A DNA stretch of 64,000 nucleotides from Hoeflea marina (GTDB taxonomy: Bacteria > Pseudomonadota > Alphaproteobacteria > Rhizobiales > Rhizobiaceae). How positions within the stretch are numbered: the stretch's first letter is position 1; every line of letters starts with the position of its first letter. The position numbers were made by a program, and so were the translations under genes. The notes below the pieces were generated by a model, which was given only the letters and a program-made list of their open reading frames with translations, was not told where the DNA came from and ran no database searches. This document shows, in pieces, positions 16,718 to 26,128 of the stretch. The stretch is from NCBI RefSeq assembly GCF_003182275.1, contig NZ_QGTR01000001.1:844130-908129 (forward strand), read 5' to 3'.

Positions 16718-17788
16718 TTACTGCGGCAGCTTGTCGTCGACGCCTTCGACATAGAAGTTCATGCCGAGCAGCGTGCCGTCGTCGGAGACCTCGCCGTCCT
16801 TGAGCCAGACGGTGCCGTCCTGCTTGTTGATCGGGCCGGTGAAGGGATGCAGCTCGCCCGATTCGATCTTCTTCTGGGTCTCCTCGGCCATTGCCTTCAC
16901 GTCGTCGGGCATGTTGGTGTAGGGCGCCATCGAGAGAATGCCGTCCTTGAGACCGTCCCAGGTGGATTCGCCGCCCTTCCAGCTGCCGTCCATCGCTGCG
17001 GCGATCTGCTTCTCGTAATAGGGACCCCAGGTGTCTTCGATGGCGGTGAGCTGCGCGGTCGGCCCGGCCTTGATCTGGTCGAAGGCCTGACCAAATGCCT
17101 TGATGCCGCGCTCTTCGGCGACCTGCATCGGGCCGGTGGAGTCGGTGTGCTGGGTGATGATGTCGACGCCCTGGTCGATCAGCGCCTTGGCCGCGTCGGC
17201 TTCCTTGCCGGCGTCGAACCAGCTGTTGACCCAGACGACCTTGAGCTTGAAGTCCGGATTGACCGAGCGCGCGCCGGTCAGGAAGCCGTTGATGCCCATG
17301 ACCACTTCCGGAATCGGGAACGAGGCGATGTAACCGGCGACGCCGGTCTTCGACATCTTTCCGGCGATCTGGCCGATGATGTAGCGGCCTTCATAGAAGC
17401 GCGAATTGTAGGTCGTCACGTTTGGCGCGGTCTTGTAGCCGGTGGCGTGCTCGAACTTCACGTCGGGAAACTTGGCGGCGACCGCAATCGTCGGGTCCAT
17501 GAAGCCGAAGGAAGTGGTGAAGATGATGCCGCAGCCTGACCGGGCGAAGCGTTCGATGGCGCGTTCGGCGTCCGGACCTTCAGGCACGTTCTCGAGCGCA
17601 ACGGTTTCGACCTTGTCGCCGAGCTTTTCCTGGGCATATTCGCGGCCGGCTTCGTGCGCCTGGGTCCAGCCGCCATCGGTCTTCGAACCGACATAGATGA
17701 AGCAGGCCTTGTACTTGTCCTCGGCCAGTGCGCTCGTCACCGCCGTCACCGCCAGCGTTGCCGCCAGTGCAAAAACAATCTTCTTCAT
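16718..17788 (-). CDS. BMP family ABC transporter substrate-binding protein
   Basis: A 356-residue periplasmic binding protein of the Bmp/TmpC/Med family, members of which bind purine nucleosides or related ligands. The ATG at 17788 is preceded by GAGGTGA and gives a Sec signal peptide without a lipobox cysteine (MKKIVFALAATLAVTAVTSALA). The mature start KACFIYVGSKTDGGWTQAHE and later FTTSFGFMD are family-typical. It is the last gene of an importer whose ATPase and permeases lie upstream, separated from the second permease by 179 bases holding a palindromic repeat. Ligand identity is inferred only. Confidence 0.88.
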   Translation of the reverse strand: MKKIVFALAATLAVTAVTSALAEDKYKACFIYVGSKTDGGWTQAHEAGREYAQEKLGDKVETVALENVPEGPDAERAIERFARSGCGIIFTTSFGFMDPTIAVAAKFPDVKFEHATGYKTAPNVTTYNSRFYEGRYIIGQIAGKMSKTGVAGYIASFPIPEVVMGINGFLTGARSVNPDFKLKVVWVNSWFDAGKEADAAKALIDQGVDIITQHTDSTGPMQVAEERGIKAFGQAFDQIKAGPTAQLTAIEDTWGPYYEKQIAAAMDGSWKGGESTWDGLKDGILSMAPYTNMPDDVKAMAEETQKKIESGELHPFTGPINKQDGTVWLKDGEVSDDGTLLGMNFYVEGVDDKLPQ

Positions 17789-17934
17789 TTCGTTCACCTC
17801 TCTGTTGCTCCTCCGGCTTTGCCGGATGGATTCGGAAATCGGGTCTGGCGCGGGCGCGGCGACCGCTGGAGCGCTCCTGCTTTTCATTGAACCGCCAAAG
17901 CGCTCCAGCTTGTTGGTCTGTCGCATTGTACCGC

Positions 17935-17957
17935 GACGAAGTGAAATTCACTTCGTC
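17935..17957. repeat. Palindromic intergenic repeat, copy 1 (GACGAAGTGA family)
   Basis: GACGAAGTGAA and TTCACTTCGTC flank one central base in a 23-base palindrome. About 45 bases around it (GCATTGTACCGCGACG... to TGGACATGCTC) recur at 54842-54887 with few changes. It lies between the second permease gene and the binding-protein gene of the BMP importer. Confidence 0.7.
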
Positions 17958-17967
17958 TGGACATGCT

Positions 17968-18888
17968 CTAGCGGTCCGGCACGAAGGCTTGGCCCAGCGA
18001 AGCCGGAGTGTTCATCAGTGTCAAGCGGCGGTCACGCGAAATGATCACCAGAACGACGATGGTGGCGACATAAGGCAGCGCGGACAGGAACTGCGAGGGG
18101 ATGCCGAAGCCAAGCGCCTGGGCGTGCAGCTGGCCGATCGAGACCGCACCGAAGAGATAGGCGCCGCCGAGCACGCGCCAGGGGCGCCAGGAGGCGAACA
18201 CGACCAGTGCCAGCGCGATCCAGCCACGCCCGGCCGTCATGTTTTCCACCCATTGCGGCGTGTAGACCAGCGACAGATGCGCGCCCGCAAGTCCTGCGCA
18301 GGCGCCCCCGAACATCACTGCCAGATAGCGGACCTTGAGCACGTTGATGCCGAGCGCATGGGCCGAGGCGTGGTTGTCGCCGATTGCCCTTAGAGTGAGG
18401 CCGGCGCGTGTCCTGAACAGGAACCAGGCCACGCCGCCGGTCAGCATGAGCGAGATGTAGAAGATCGGGTCCTGACCAAAGACCAGCCGGCCGACCAGCG
18501 GGATCTCCGTGAGGACCGGGATGTGGATGCTGCCGAGCTTGACGCCGGCGGTGCCGACGAAGCTCTCGCCGATCATGCCGGACAGGCCGAGGCCGAGAAG
18601 CGTCAGCGACAGGCCGGTGGCGACCTGGTTGGCGGCCAGCGACAAGGTCAGCACGCCGAACAGCAGCGAGAAGAAGGCGCCTGCGGCAATCGCCGCCAGC
18701 ATGCCGACCCAGGGAGAGCCGGTCAGCGCCGTGGCGGCGAAGCCGCAGACCGCGCCGATCACCATCATGCCCTCGACGCCAAGATTGAGCACGCCCGAGC
18801 GCTCGACCACCAGTTCACCGATGGCGGCGATCAGGAGCGGCGTTGCCGCCGTCATGATGGTCAGCAATATGTTCTGGGCGATGTCCAT
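17968..18888 (-). CDS. ABC transporter permease (BMP-type importer, second permease)
   Basis: A 306-residue inner-membrane permease of the branched-chain amino acid/nucleoside permease superfamily. The start at 18888 (MDIAQNILLTIMTAATPLLI) shares its base with the stop of the preceding permease. LVVERSGVLNLGVEGMMVIGA is the characteristic family segment, and RAIGDNHASAHALGINVLKVR is the cytoplasmic coupling loop that contacts the ATPase. It works as a heterodimer with the 18888-19982 product in nucleoside-type uptake with the BMP binding protein. Confidence 0.9.
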   Translation of the reverse strand: MDIAQNILLTIMTAATPLLIAAIGELVVERSGVLNLGVEGMMVIGAVCGFAATALTGSPWVGMLAAIAAGAFFSLLFGVLTLSLAANQVATGLSLTLLGLGLSGMIGESFVGTAGVKLGSIHIPVLTEIPLVGRLVFGQDPIFYISLMLTGGVAWFLFRTRAGLTLRAIGDNHASAHALGINVLKVRYLAVMFGGACAGLAGAHLSLVYTPQWVENMTAGRGWIALALVVFASWRPWRVLGGAYLFGAVSIGQLHAQALGFGIPSQFLSALPYVATIVVLVIISRDRRLTLMNTPASLGQAFVPDR

Positions 18889-19982
18889 CAGGCCTGGCCT
18901 CCCACCGCCGCGATTGCTTTGCGCCAGACCAGCCGCACCTGGTAGTGAATGAGCGTGTCGCAGCCGAGCACGAAAAACAGCAGCAGTCCCTGGAAGACGC
19001 GGCCGACCTTGTCGGAGATGCCGAGTGTCATCTGCGCCGCCTCGCCGCCGAGATAGGTCAGCGCCAGCATGAAGCCGGCCGCAATGGCCCCCAGCGGATT
19101 GAGGCGCCCGAGGAAAGCGACGATGATGGCGGTGAAGCCGTAGCCGGGCGAGATCGTCTCCCGGAGCTGGCCGATGGCGCCGGAAACCTCGCAAATGCCG
19201 GCAAGGCCCGCAAGCCCGCCGGAAAGCAGGAAGGCGAAATAGACCATCCGCGACTGTGAGAAGCCGGCAAAGCGCCCTGCCCGCGGATTGGCGCCGAGCA
19301 CCCGGACCTCGAAGCCGTTGAGCGTGTAGCGCAGCATGAACCAGGCGGCGAAGGCGGCAATGACGGCGAGCAGGATGCCGTAATGGGCGCTTCCCGCCGA
19401 GGGCATGATCTCCGGCAGCCGCGCCGCCTCCGTCAAGCGTATGGAGCCCGGAAAATTGTTGCCGTTAGGGTCCCGAAGCACGCCGCGGGCCAGCCAGTCG
19501 AGAAACAGTTGCGCGGTGTAGACCAACATCAGGCTCACGAGGATCTCGTTGGTGTTGAAGCGGGTCTTGAGAAAGGCGGGGATCACTCCCCATGCGGCGC
19601 CGCCGGCCATGCCCAGCACCAGCATCAGTGGCAGCGTCAGCCAGTTCTGGAAGTCCGGCATGAGGATGGGGACCAGCGAGCCGACAATGCCGCCCATGAT
19701 GAACTGGCCCTCGGCGCCGATGTTCCAGTTGTTAGAGCGGTAGCAGACCGACAGGCCGACGGCGATCAGGATCAGCGGCGCCGCCTTGATCGTCAGTTCG
19801 TGCAGCGACCAGACCTCGGTCAGCGGTTCGATGAAGAAACTGTAGAGCGCGTCGAACGGATTCTTGCCCAGCGCCATGAACAGGATGGCGCCGGCAACGA
19901 GCGTGAGGCCCAGCGCGATGAAGGGCGACAGCACCGCAAACAGCTTCGAGGGCACCGGTCGCTTCTGCAGTTCAATGCGCAT
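18888..19982 (-). CDS. ABC transporter permease (BMP-type importer, first permease)
   Basis: A 364-residue permease with an N-terminal cytoplasmic stub (MRIELQKRPVPSK) and about eight to ten membrane segments. SVCYRSNNWNIGAEGQFIMGG is the family signature, and VRVLGANPRAGRFAGFSQSR is the coupling loop. The ATG at 19982 overlaps the end of the ATPase gene by 11 bases. It pairs with the next permease (17968-18888). Confidence 0.9.
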   Translation of the reverse strand: MRIELQKRPVPSKLFAVLSPFIALGLTLVAGAILFMALGKNPFDALYSFFIEPLTEVWSLHELTIKAAPLILIAVGLSVCYRSNNWNIGAEGQFIMGGIVGSLVPILMPDFQNWLTLPLMLVLGMAGGAAWGVIPAFLKTRFNTNEILVSLMLVYTAQLFLDWLARGVLRDPNGNNFPGSIRLTEAARLPEIMPSAGSAHYGILLAVIAAFAAWFMLRYTLNGFEVRVLGANPRAGRFAGFSQSRMVYFAFLLSGGLAGLAGICEVSGAIGQLRETISPGYGFTAIIVAFLGRLNPLGAIAAGFMLALTYLGGEAAQMTLGISDKVGRVFQGLLLFFVLGCDTLIHYQVRLVWRKAIAAVGGQA

Positions 19983-21531
19983 GGCTTGCCTCCGGCATCG
20001 CGCTGCCGCGGGCAGTCCCGTCATGAAACCCGCCCATCAGCAGGCCGATGCGCTCGCGCGTCATGCTGGCAACGGGTTCGGGCGCGGACAGCCTGCCCTC
20101 GTTGATGACGCAGATCCGGCTGGAAATCTCGAACACCTCGTCGAGATCCTGGCTGATGACGATGACCGCCGAGCCGCTCTTGGCGAGATCCACCAGGGCC
20201 TGCCGGATCCGGCTCGCAGCCCCCGCATCCACGCCCCAGGTCGGCTGGTTGACGACCATCACCCGCGGCTGCCGGTCGAGTTCGCGCCCGACGATGAATT
20301 TCTGTAGATTTCCGCCCGACAGCGACCCGGCCGGGGGGTCTTCCTGCGATTTCCGCACGTCCATCGCCGCCGATATCCGCTTGGTGGCGGCGGCCACCGG
20401 TCCCATGTTGATAAGGTCCAGCCAGCCCCCCGAAAGAAACGTCTTTCGGTCGGATGCATAGCGCGACAGCACCAGGTTGCCGCTGAGGTTCATGTCCGGG
20501 ACCGCCGCATGGCCGTGGCGCTCCTCCGGCACGAAGCTGCATCCCATCAGCCGGCGCGCGGTGATGCCCTTGCTGCCCGCGGCCACGCCGGCGATCCGGA
20601 CCGACTCCGCATCGGATACCGGCACTTCGCCCGACAGGACGTCGAAGAGCTCGCTCTGCCCGTTGCCGGCGACCCCGGCGATGGCGATCACCTCGCCCGC
20701 CCGCACCGTCAGGTCGATGTCGCGCAGCGCCACCGCGAAGGGTGTCCGCGCCGGGGCATTGAGTTTGCGCACCTCGACCAGCACCTCGCCGGGCGCCTGC
20801 GCGCCGCCATAGGACACCGAGGCCACCTCGCTGCCGACCATCATGCGGGCAAGCGATGAGGGCGTTTCCGCGCGCGGATTGCAGGCCCCGGTCACCTTGC
20901 CGTGGCGCAACACCGTGGCCCGATCGCAGATGCGCTGCACCTCCTCCAGCCGATGGCTGATATAGAGCACCGAACGGCCCTCGCCCCTCAGCTTTTCGAG
21001 CGTCTCGAACAGCTTGTCGGCTTCCTGCGGTGTCAGGACCGAGGTCGGCTCGTCGAGGATGATGAGTTCGGGATTCTGCAGCAGCGTGCGCACGATCTCG
21101 ATGCGCTGCCGCTCGCCGACCGACAGATCGGCCACGTGGGCATGGGGATCGAGCGGCAGCCCGTACTGGTCCGAGAGCCGGCGCGCCTCCTCGGCGATTC
21201 GGTCGATGGCGACGTTGCCGTCGAGCGCCAGAGCGATGTTCTCGGCCACCGTCAGCGCCTCGAACAGCGAGAAATGCTGGAAGACCATGCCGATGCCGGT
21301 GGCGCGCGCCTCCCTGGGGCTACCGATCCGCACCGGCTGGCCCTTCCAGTCAATCGTGCCGGCGGTCGGCTCGAGCACCCCGAACAGCATCTTGACCAGC
21401 GTCGACTTGCCGGCTCCGTTTTCACCCAGCAGCGCGTGGATCTCGCCCGGCGCGATTGTCAGGTCAATGCCGTCACAGGCCCGGAGACTGCCGAATACCT
21501 TGGTCAGCCCGCGGATCTCCAGCAGCGGCAT
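19972..21531 (-). CDS. ABC transporter ATP-binding protein with two nucleotide-binding domains
   Basis: A 519-residue ATPase containing two ABC domains, as in nucleoside (NupO/YufO-like) and sugar importers. The first has Walker A GENGAGKST, signature LSVGERQRIE and Walker B LIILDEPTSVLT. The second has GVAGNGQSE in place of Walker A, LSGGNLQKFIVGREL as signature and VMVVNQPTWGVD as Walker B, so the second site is degenerate, which is common in this class. I chose ATG 21531 (MPLLEIRGLTKVFG); a GTG at 21552 preceded by GGGGG is an alternative. It starts the importer operon. Confidence 0.9.
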   Translation of the reverse strand: MPLLEIRGLTKVFGSLRACDGIDLTIAPGEIHALLGENGAGKSTLVKMLFGVLEPTAGTIDWKGQPVRIGSPREARATGIGMVFQHFSLFEALTVAENIALALDGNVAIDRIAEEARRLSDQYGLPLDPHAHVADLSVGERQRIEIVRTLLQNPELIILDEPTSVLTPQEADKLFETLEKLRGEGRSVLYISHRLEEVQRICDRATVLRHGKVTGACNPRAETPSSLARMMVGSEVASVSYGGAQAPGEVLVEVRKLNAPARTPFAVALRDIDLTVRAGEVIAIAGVAGNGQSELFDVLSGEVPVSDAESVRIAGVAAGSKGITARRLMGCSFVPEERHGHAAVPDMNLSGNLVLSRYASDRKTFLSGGWLDLINMGPVAAATKRISAAMDVRKSQEDPPAGSLSGGNLQKFIVGRELDRQPRVMVVNQPTWGVDAGAASRIRQALVDLAKSGSAVIVISQDLDEVFEISSRICVINEGRLSAPEPVASMTRERIGLLMGGFHDGTARGSAMPEASHAH

Positions 21532-21756
21532 ATCTTTCGCAAGTCCTGTCACACATCCCCCGTGAACAAAAAACAGGCACGCACAAATGCTGCGCAACGC
21601 CAAGGTTCACCAATTCTCGGCCAAATTCAAGGGACCAGAGGGAGCCCCGCACGAGTTTTCCCAAATGGCGATCCCGTGGCTGGCAGGCCAGGCGGGAGGG
21701 ATTGTGCGTTCTGCTTGGCAGATCCTGAAATTCCGGCGCCGTCCCAGGCGAAGCAG

Positions 21757-21795
21757 CCCCCGGTTCCGGGCATTCGTTATGCCAGGGACCGGGGG
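21757..21795. repeat. 39-base intergenic hairpin between qor-like gene and ABC operon
   Basis: Two 17-base arms (21757-21773 and 21779-21795) pair with two mismatches around a TCGTT loop. The element is very GC-rich and has no T-tract. It lies 11 bases past the stop of the minus-strand quinone oxidoreductase gene. It may be a terminator-like or REP-like palindrome. The remainder of the 275-base gap shows no gene. Confidence 0.5.
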
Positions 21796-21806
21796 CCGGG
21801 ATCTGG

Positions 21807-22784
21807 TCACGGCACCAGGACGGTGGCTCCGGTGGTCGCCCTGCCCTCGAGATCGGCATGGGCCTTGGCGGCATCGGCCAGCGCGTATCGCTGCTTGATC
21901 TCGATGCGCACCGCCCCGCTTGCCACCGCCGCAAACAGCGCCGCTGCGGATTTTTCGAGATCCGCCCGGGCTGCGTTGTAGACGAAGATCGAAGGACGCG
22001 TCGCATAGAGCGAGCCCTTCTTGGCCAGCAGGCTGAGATCGAAGGACTCGATGGCGCCCGAAGACTGGCCGAACGCCGCCCAAAGGCCGCGCGGGCGCAG
22101 GCAGTCGAGCGACCCGGGATAGGTGTCCTTGCCGACGGAATCATAGACCACGTCCACGCCGCGGCCGCCGGTCAGGTCCTTGACCCGGGCGACGAAATCC
22201 TCGCTGCGGTAGTTGATCACGTGGTCATAGCCATGGCCGCGGGCCAGTTCCGCCTTCTCCTCGGAGCCGACCGTTCCGATCACCGTGGCCCCGAGCGACT
22301 TCGCCCATTGCCCGGCAATCAGGCCGACGCCGCCGGCGGCGGCATGGAACAGGATGGTGTCGCCAGCCTTGACCGCATAGGTGCGGCACAACAGATACTC
22401 GGCCGTCATGCCCTTGAGCATCATCGCCGCCGCCGTGTCGAGCCCGACGTCGTCGGGAACCTTGACCAGCACTGCCGCGGGCACCACACGCTCCTCGGCA
22501 TAGGCGCCGAGCGGGCCGACATAGGCCACCCGGTCGCCTATCGCGAGACCGCTGACGCCTTCGCCCAGCGCCAGCACTGTTCCGGCGCCTTCGTTGCCCG
22601 GGACCAGCGGCAGGCCGTTGGGCGCCGGGTAGACGCCGCTGCGGAAATAGACATCGATGTAGTTGAGACCGACAGCCTCATGGCGGATGCGCACCTCGCC
22701 GGGCCCGGGATTGCCGACCGGGTGCTCGCGCCATTCCAGCACCTCGGTGCCGCCGGTCTTGGAAATCACGATTGCCTTGCTCAT
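21807..22784 (-). CDS. NADPH:quinone oxidoreductase (zinc-free MDR family)
   Basis: A 325-residue medium-chain dehydrogenase/reductase of the QOR type, which reduces quinones with NADPH and lacks the structural zinc cysteines. Motifs: GLNYIDVYFRSGVYP and LPLVPGNEGAGTV in the catalytic domain, and the nucleotide-binding AAAGGVGLIAGQWAKSLGA and INYRSEDF in the Rossmann part. It follows the family's length and begins at MSKAIVISKTGG. It is 42 bases downstream of pcs's stop on the opposite side of a short gap and may be cotranscribed with it. Confidence 0.9.
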   Translation of the reverse strand: MSKAIVISKTGGTEVLEWREHPVGNPGPGEVRIRHEAVGLNYIDVYFRSGVYPAPNGLPLVPGNEGAGTVLALGEGVSGLAIGDRVAYVGPLGAYAEERVVPAAVLVKVPDDVGLDTAAAMMLKGMTAEYLLCRTYAVKAGDTILFHAAAGGVGLIAGQWAKSLGATVIGTVGSEEKAELARGHGYDHVINYRSEDFVARVKDLTGGRGVDVVYDSVGKDTYPGSLDCLRPRGLWAAFGQSSGAIESFDLSLLAKKGSLYATRPSIFVYNAARADLEKSAAALFAAVASGAVRIEIKQRYALADAAKAHADLEGRATTGATVLVP

Positions 22785-22826
22785 GGAAGTCTCCGCATTG
22801 CCTACAGGATTGGATCGGGAGTTGGA

Positions 22827-23564
22827 TCAGGAATCGGCGCGGGCGCCGAGTTTCGGGAAGATCTGCAGGACCGCGCCGATGCAGAACAGGTAGGCCCCGG
22901 TCAGGGTCACGGCCCACATCAGCCACGGCGGGCTGTCGAAATGCAGCAGCAGCGCGTAGGCGCTGAGCGCCGACCACACAGCAAACACCGTCAGGTTGAC
23001 CACGCGCAGCCGAACCACCCGGACCGGATGCAGGAAATTAATGGGCAGAAAAGTCATGAAGACTGCGGCAAGAACAACAATGAAAGCCGTCGGTTCGGCA
23101 GGTTTTATGACAAAAAGCGTGAACACCAGCATGTTCCAGACGACCGGAAAGCCCGAGAAGAAATTCTCGTCCGTCTTCATCCCCATGTCGGCGTAGTAGA
23201 TGGCGCTCGACATGACGATCAGACCTGCGGCGACGAAGGACAGGGGCTCGCCGATCATCCCGCTCTGGTAGAGCGCAAAGGCGGGAATCAGCACGTAGGT
23301 GACATAATCGATGACATTGTCGAGCATCGTGCCCGACCAGTTCGGCAGCACTTCCTTGACCTTGAGCCGGCGGGCAATCGGGCCGTCGATGCCGTCGACC
23401 AGCATCGCCAGGCCGAGCCACCACCAGAGATCGATGAAGCGGCCCTCTGCGGCGGCCACCAGCGCCAGGAAAGCCAGGAAAGAACCGCTCGCCGTCAGGA
23501 TATGGACGGAAAAAGCCCTGATCTCCGCGTATGGCACGCGGCGGTATTTGAATGGAAGTTTCAT
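22827..23564 (-). CDS. pcs: Phosphatidylcholine synthase
   Basis: Pcs condenses choline with CDP-diacylglycerol to give phosphatidylcholine directly, a route known from Rhizobiales and other host-associated or soil bacteria. The ATG at 23564 gives 245 residues (MKLPFKYRRVPYAEIRAF). The CDP-alcohol phosphotransferase signature is spread over DGIDGPIARRLKV and GTMLDNVIDYVTYV. About eight hydrophobic segments are present. The frame is open upstream to 24098 but that part is not protein-like. Confidence 0.92.
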   Translation of the reverse strand: MKLPFKYRRVPYAEIRAFSVHILTASGSFLAFLALVAAAEGRFIDLWWWLGLAMLVDGIDGPIARRLKVKEVLPNWSGTMLDNVIDYVTYVLIPAFALYQSGMIGEPLSFVAAGLIVMSSAIYYADMGMKTDENFFSGFPVVWNMLVFTLFVIKPAEPTAFIVVLAAVFMTFLPINFLHPVRVVRLRVVNLTVFAVWSALSAYALLLHFDSPPWLMWAVTLTGAYLFCIGAVLQIFPKLGARADS

Positions 23565-23818
23565 CGCCCCAACTCTCCATGCCTCCCGGCTGCCTGCTCG
23601 TCTGTGCTCACAAGCGCGCCCGGTCCTCGTCTTCCGCGTTGTGCCGGGTGTGAGTGATCTCCGCTCTGCCCGCCCGCGTCTCCGGCTGAGACCACACCCG
23701 TCACTGCCACGGTTCCGAATCAAAAGACAGTCACGTCCGATCGGAATCGAAGGCGCATCGCCTGGGCGCCGCGAACTCGGTATGATGATCTCCGCCGCGA
23801 CCCAGCGCCTCCCCGCGC

Positions 23819-24757
23819 TCACGCGACCAGGGCGCCAGCGACCAGCGCCGCCCCCCACAGTGCCACTATGGTGCCGCCAAGCGCGCTTGTCACCCGGCCA
23901 CGGCCGGTTATCTCCAGAAAAGCGAACACGGTCAGCGCCAGCATCCAGAGCACGTTCATCGAGCCGGTCACCAGCACCACGAGCATCAGGGACCAGTAGC
24001 AGCCGAGCGACCACATCGCCTCCCTCGTGCCGGTCCGGAAAAGGTGCCATGGCGCTGCGCCGGCCGCCGCCAACCTCGCCGGCATGGAGCCGCGGCACCT
24101 ATCGAGGCAGATACGCCGGGGTCGGCTGAACTGGTAGAGCCCGGCGCCAAGCAGGATCGAGCCCGCCGCCACGCCCTGCAGAGGGACGACGGCATCCTGC
24201 CCCGAGGCGAGCTCCACGCCGTACTGAACGGCGGCGAAGGCCGGAGCGGCCAGCAGCCACACCGCCAGGTAGCCGGCGACAGCGAAGAGCGCGCCGAGCC
24301 CGGCATCGTCCCGTCCGCCCGCCGCGGCCGCGGGACGGCCTGCCATGGGCGCGGCCATCGGCAGCATCATCGCCATTGCCATCGCCATCCACATCACGCA
24401 CAGCGCCAGAAAGCGCACCGGACGCGGCCAGGCAGCGATGAACTGGGGATCGCCCGCCGAGAGGCACAGATTGGCGAGCCGGGCAGCCACCGACCCAGGC
24501 TCGGCCGGAAGATAGAGTGCAATCACCTCCATCCCCGGACCCAGCGCCGCCGCCGATCCACCGGCCTCTGCCACGGCTCCTGCCATCGCGGCAAGGAACC
24601 ACCACGCCATAAGAACCGCAGCCGCCAGCACTCCAAGTGCCGGCCAGGAGGAATGGGCTCCAACCCCCGCGGCCCGCCATACGCCCGGCCCGGATGGGTC
24701 GAGCCGGCCATCGCCCGGGTCCTGGATGCCGTCTTGACAGGCCATGCGCCAATTCAT
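23819..24757 (-). CDS. DUF2182 integral membrane protein
   Basis: A hydrophobic protein of about 312 residues that matches DUF2182, annotated as predicted metal-binding membrane proteins of unknown function. Seen are the MMLPMAAPM segment, GYLAVWLLAAPAFA, the cysteine pair in ICLDRCRGSMPARL, and GTREAMWSLGCYWSLMLVV with GSMNVLWMLALTVFAFLE. In many relatives the segment reads GCCW; here it is GCYW. The start at 24757 is uncertain because no ribosome site is evident. A 254-base gap of no recognised content separates it from pcs. Confidence 0.75.
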   Translation of the reverse strand: MNWRMACQDGIQDPGDGRLDPSGPGVWRAAGVGAHSSWPALGVLAAAVLMAWWFLAAMAGAVAEAGGSAAALGPGMEVIALYLPAEPGSVAARLANLCLSAGDPQFIAAWPRPVRFLALCVMWMAMAMAMMLPMAAPMAGRPAAAAGGRDDAGLGALFAVAGYLAVWLLAAPAFAAVQYGVELASGQDAVVPLQGVAAGSILLGAGLYQFSRPRRICLDRCRGSMPARLAAAGAAPWHLFRTGTREAMWSLGCYWSLMLVVLVTGSMNVLWMLALTVFAFLEITGRGRVTSALGGTIVALWGAALVAGALVA

Positions 24758-24892
24758 CCCATGGAATTCATCAGTCTAGCCATGTAAGGGGGGTGAGGAA
24801 CAGGGGCTATCGACCGAAAGGCCGATGGCGGCTTCCTTTTGGCAAATGCAAGGCGCGCCCCCCGGGGCGCATATTCAGGATCGGACCAGGTC

Positions 24893-26128
24893 ATGAGCAA
24901 GCGTTTCGACATCGCCGTCACAGGCGGCGGCCTGGCCGGTTCCGTCGCGGCCCTCGCCGCCGCGGCCAGGGGGTGGACCGTGGCCTTCGTGGCGCCGCCG
25001 CCCCCGGCTCACGACGGTCGCACCACGGCGCTTCTCTCGGAATCCATCGCGCTGCTTGACGAGCTGGGCGTCTGGAACGGCATTGCCGCCCGATCGGCGC
25101 CGCTGCGGACCATGCGCATTCTCGATGGCACTGGACGGCTGTTTCGCGCTCCCCCGGTTGCCTTCCGCTGCGAAGAGATCGGCCTTGACTGCTTCGGCTA
25201 CAACATTCCCAACCAGCCACTGCATGACACGCTGCAGGCACGGATCGCCGATACCGTGCACATCACCCGCTTCGGCAGCCCGCTTGCCTCGGCGCTGACG
25301 ACAGCCGATGGGATCGACGTGACGCTGGCCGACGGGACGCCGCTCTCGGCCGAGATGGTACTGGCGGCCGATGGACGCAATTCAACGACCCGCGAGGCCG
25401 CCGGCATCTCCGTGCGCGCCTGGACCTATGACCAGACCGCCATCGTGCTGACCTTCGCCCACAGGCTGCCGCACAACGACATCTCCACCGAATTCCACAC
25501 TGAAACCGGCCCTTTCACCCAGGTTCCGCTGCCCGGCAACAGATCCAGCCTCGTCTGGGCGGTGGCTCCAGGCCATGTGGACGGGATCATGGCGCTGCCG
25601 GCCGACGAGCTCAACCGCCGCATCGAGGCGCGCATGGCCTCCATCCTGGGCGCCGTCACTGTCGACAGTCCGCTGCAGAGCTATCCGATGTCCGGGCAGA
25701 TCGCCCGCGCCTTCGGCTCCGGCCGCACCATGCTGGTGGGCGAGACAGGACATGCCTTCCCGCCGATCGGGGCGCAGGGTCTCAATCTCGGACTGCGCGA
25801 CATCACACAGGCGATCGCCGCGGTCGTGGACGCCGGGGGGCCGAGCCGTGCCACGGAAGCAGTCTCGGCCTTCGATCGGGCGCGCCGTCTCGATGTCGGC
25901 AGCCGTACCGCCGGCGTCGACATGCTCAACCGCGTGCTGCTGACATCCTTCCTGCCTGTCCAGATGCTCAGGTCCGGCGGCCTGGCGGTCCTGGGCGCCG
26001 TCGGGCCGCTGCGGCTCCTTGCCATGCGCGAAGGCATGACCCCGGGCTGGCGCAGCGCCCGGCCCGCGGAACCGTCCTCAGCCCGGAAACAGATCGGCGG
26101 GCAAGGTCCCCGAGGTGATCAGCCATAA
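24893..26128 (+). CDS. UbiH/UbiF-family FAD-dependent hydroxylase
   Basis: A 411-residue flavoprotein monooxygenase of the ubiquinone-biosynthesis hydroxylase family. The ATG at 24893 gives a N-terminal FAD-binding GGGLAGSVAAL (residues 10-20), an internal MVLAADGRNSTTRE and the flavin-ribityl motif VGETGHAFPPIGAQGLNLGLRD typical of UbiH/UbiF/UbiI/UbiL. It probably hydroxylates the ring of a ubiquinone precursor; which carbon cannot be told. Its last 51 bases overlap the 3' end of the convergent AEC transporter gene. Confidence 0.88.
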   Translation: MSKRFDIAVTGGGLAGSVAALAAAARGWTVAFVAPPPPAHDGRTTALLSESIALLDELGVWNGIAARSAPLRTMRILDGTGRLFRAPPVAFRCEEIGLDCFGYNIPNQPLHDTLQARIADTVHITRFGSPLASALTTADGIDVTLADGTPLSAEMVLAADGRNSTTREAAGISVRAWTYDQTAIVLTFAHRLPHNDISTEFHTETGPFTQVPLPGNRSSLVWAVAPGHVDGIMALPADELNRRIEARMASILGAVTVDSPLQSYPMSGQIARAFGSGRTMLVGETGHAFPPIGAQGLNLGLRDITQAIAAVVDAGGPSRATEAVSAFDRARRLDVGSRTAGVDMLNRVLLTSFLPVQMLRSGGLAVLGAVGPLRLLAMREGMTPGWRSARPAEPSSARKQIGGQGPRGDQP

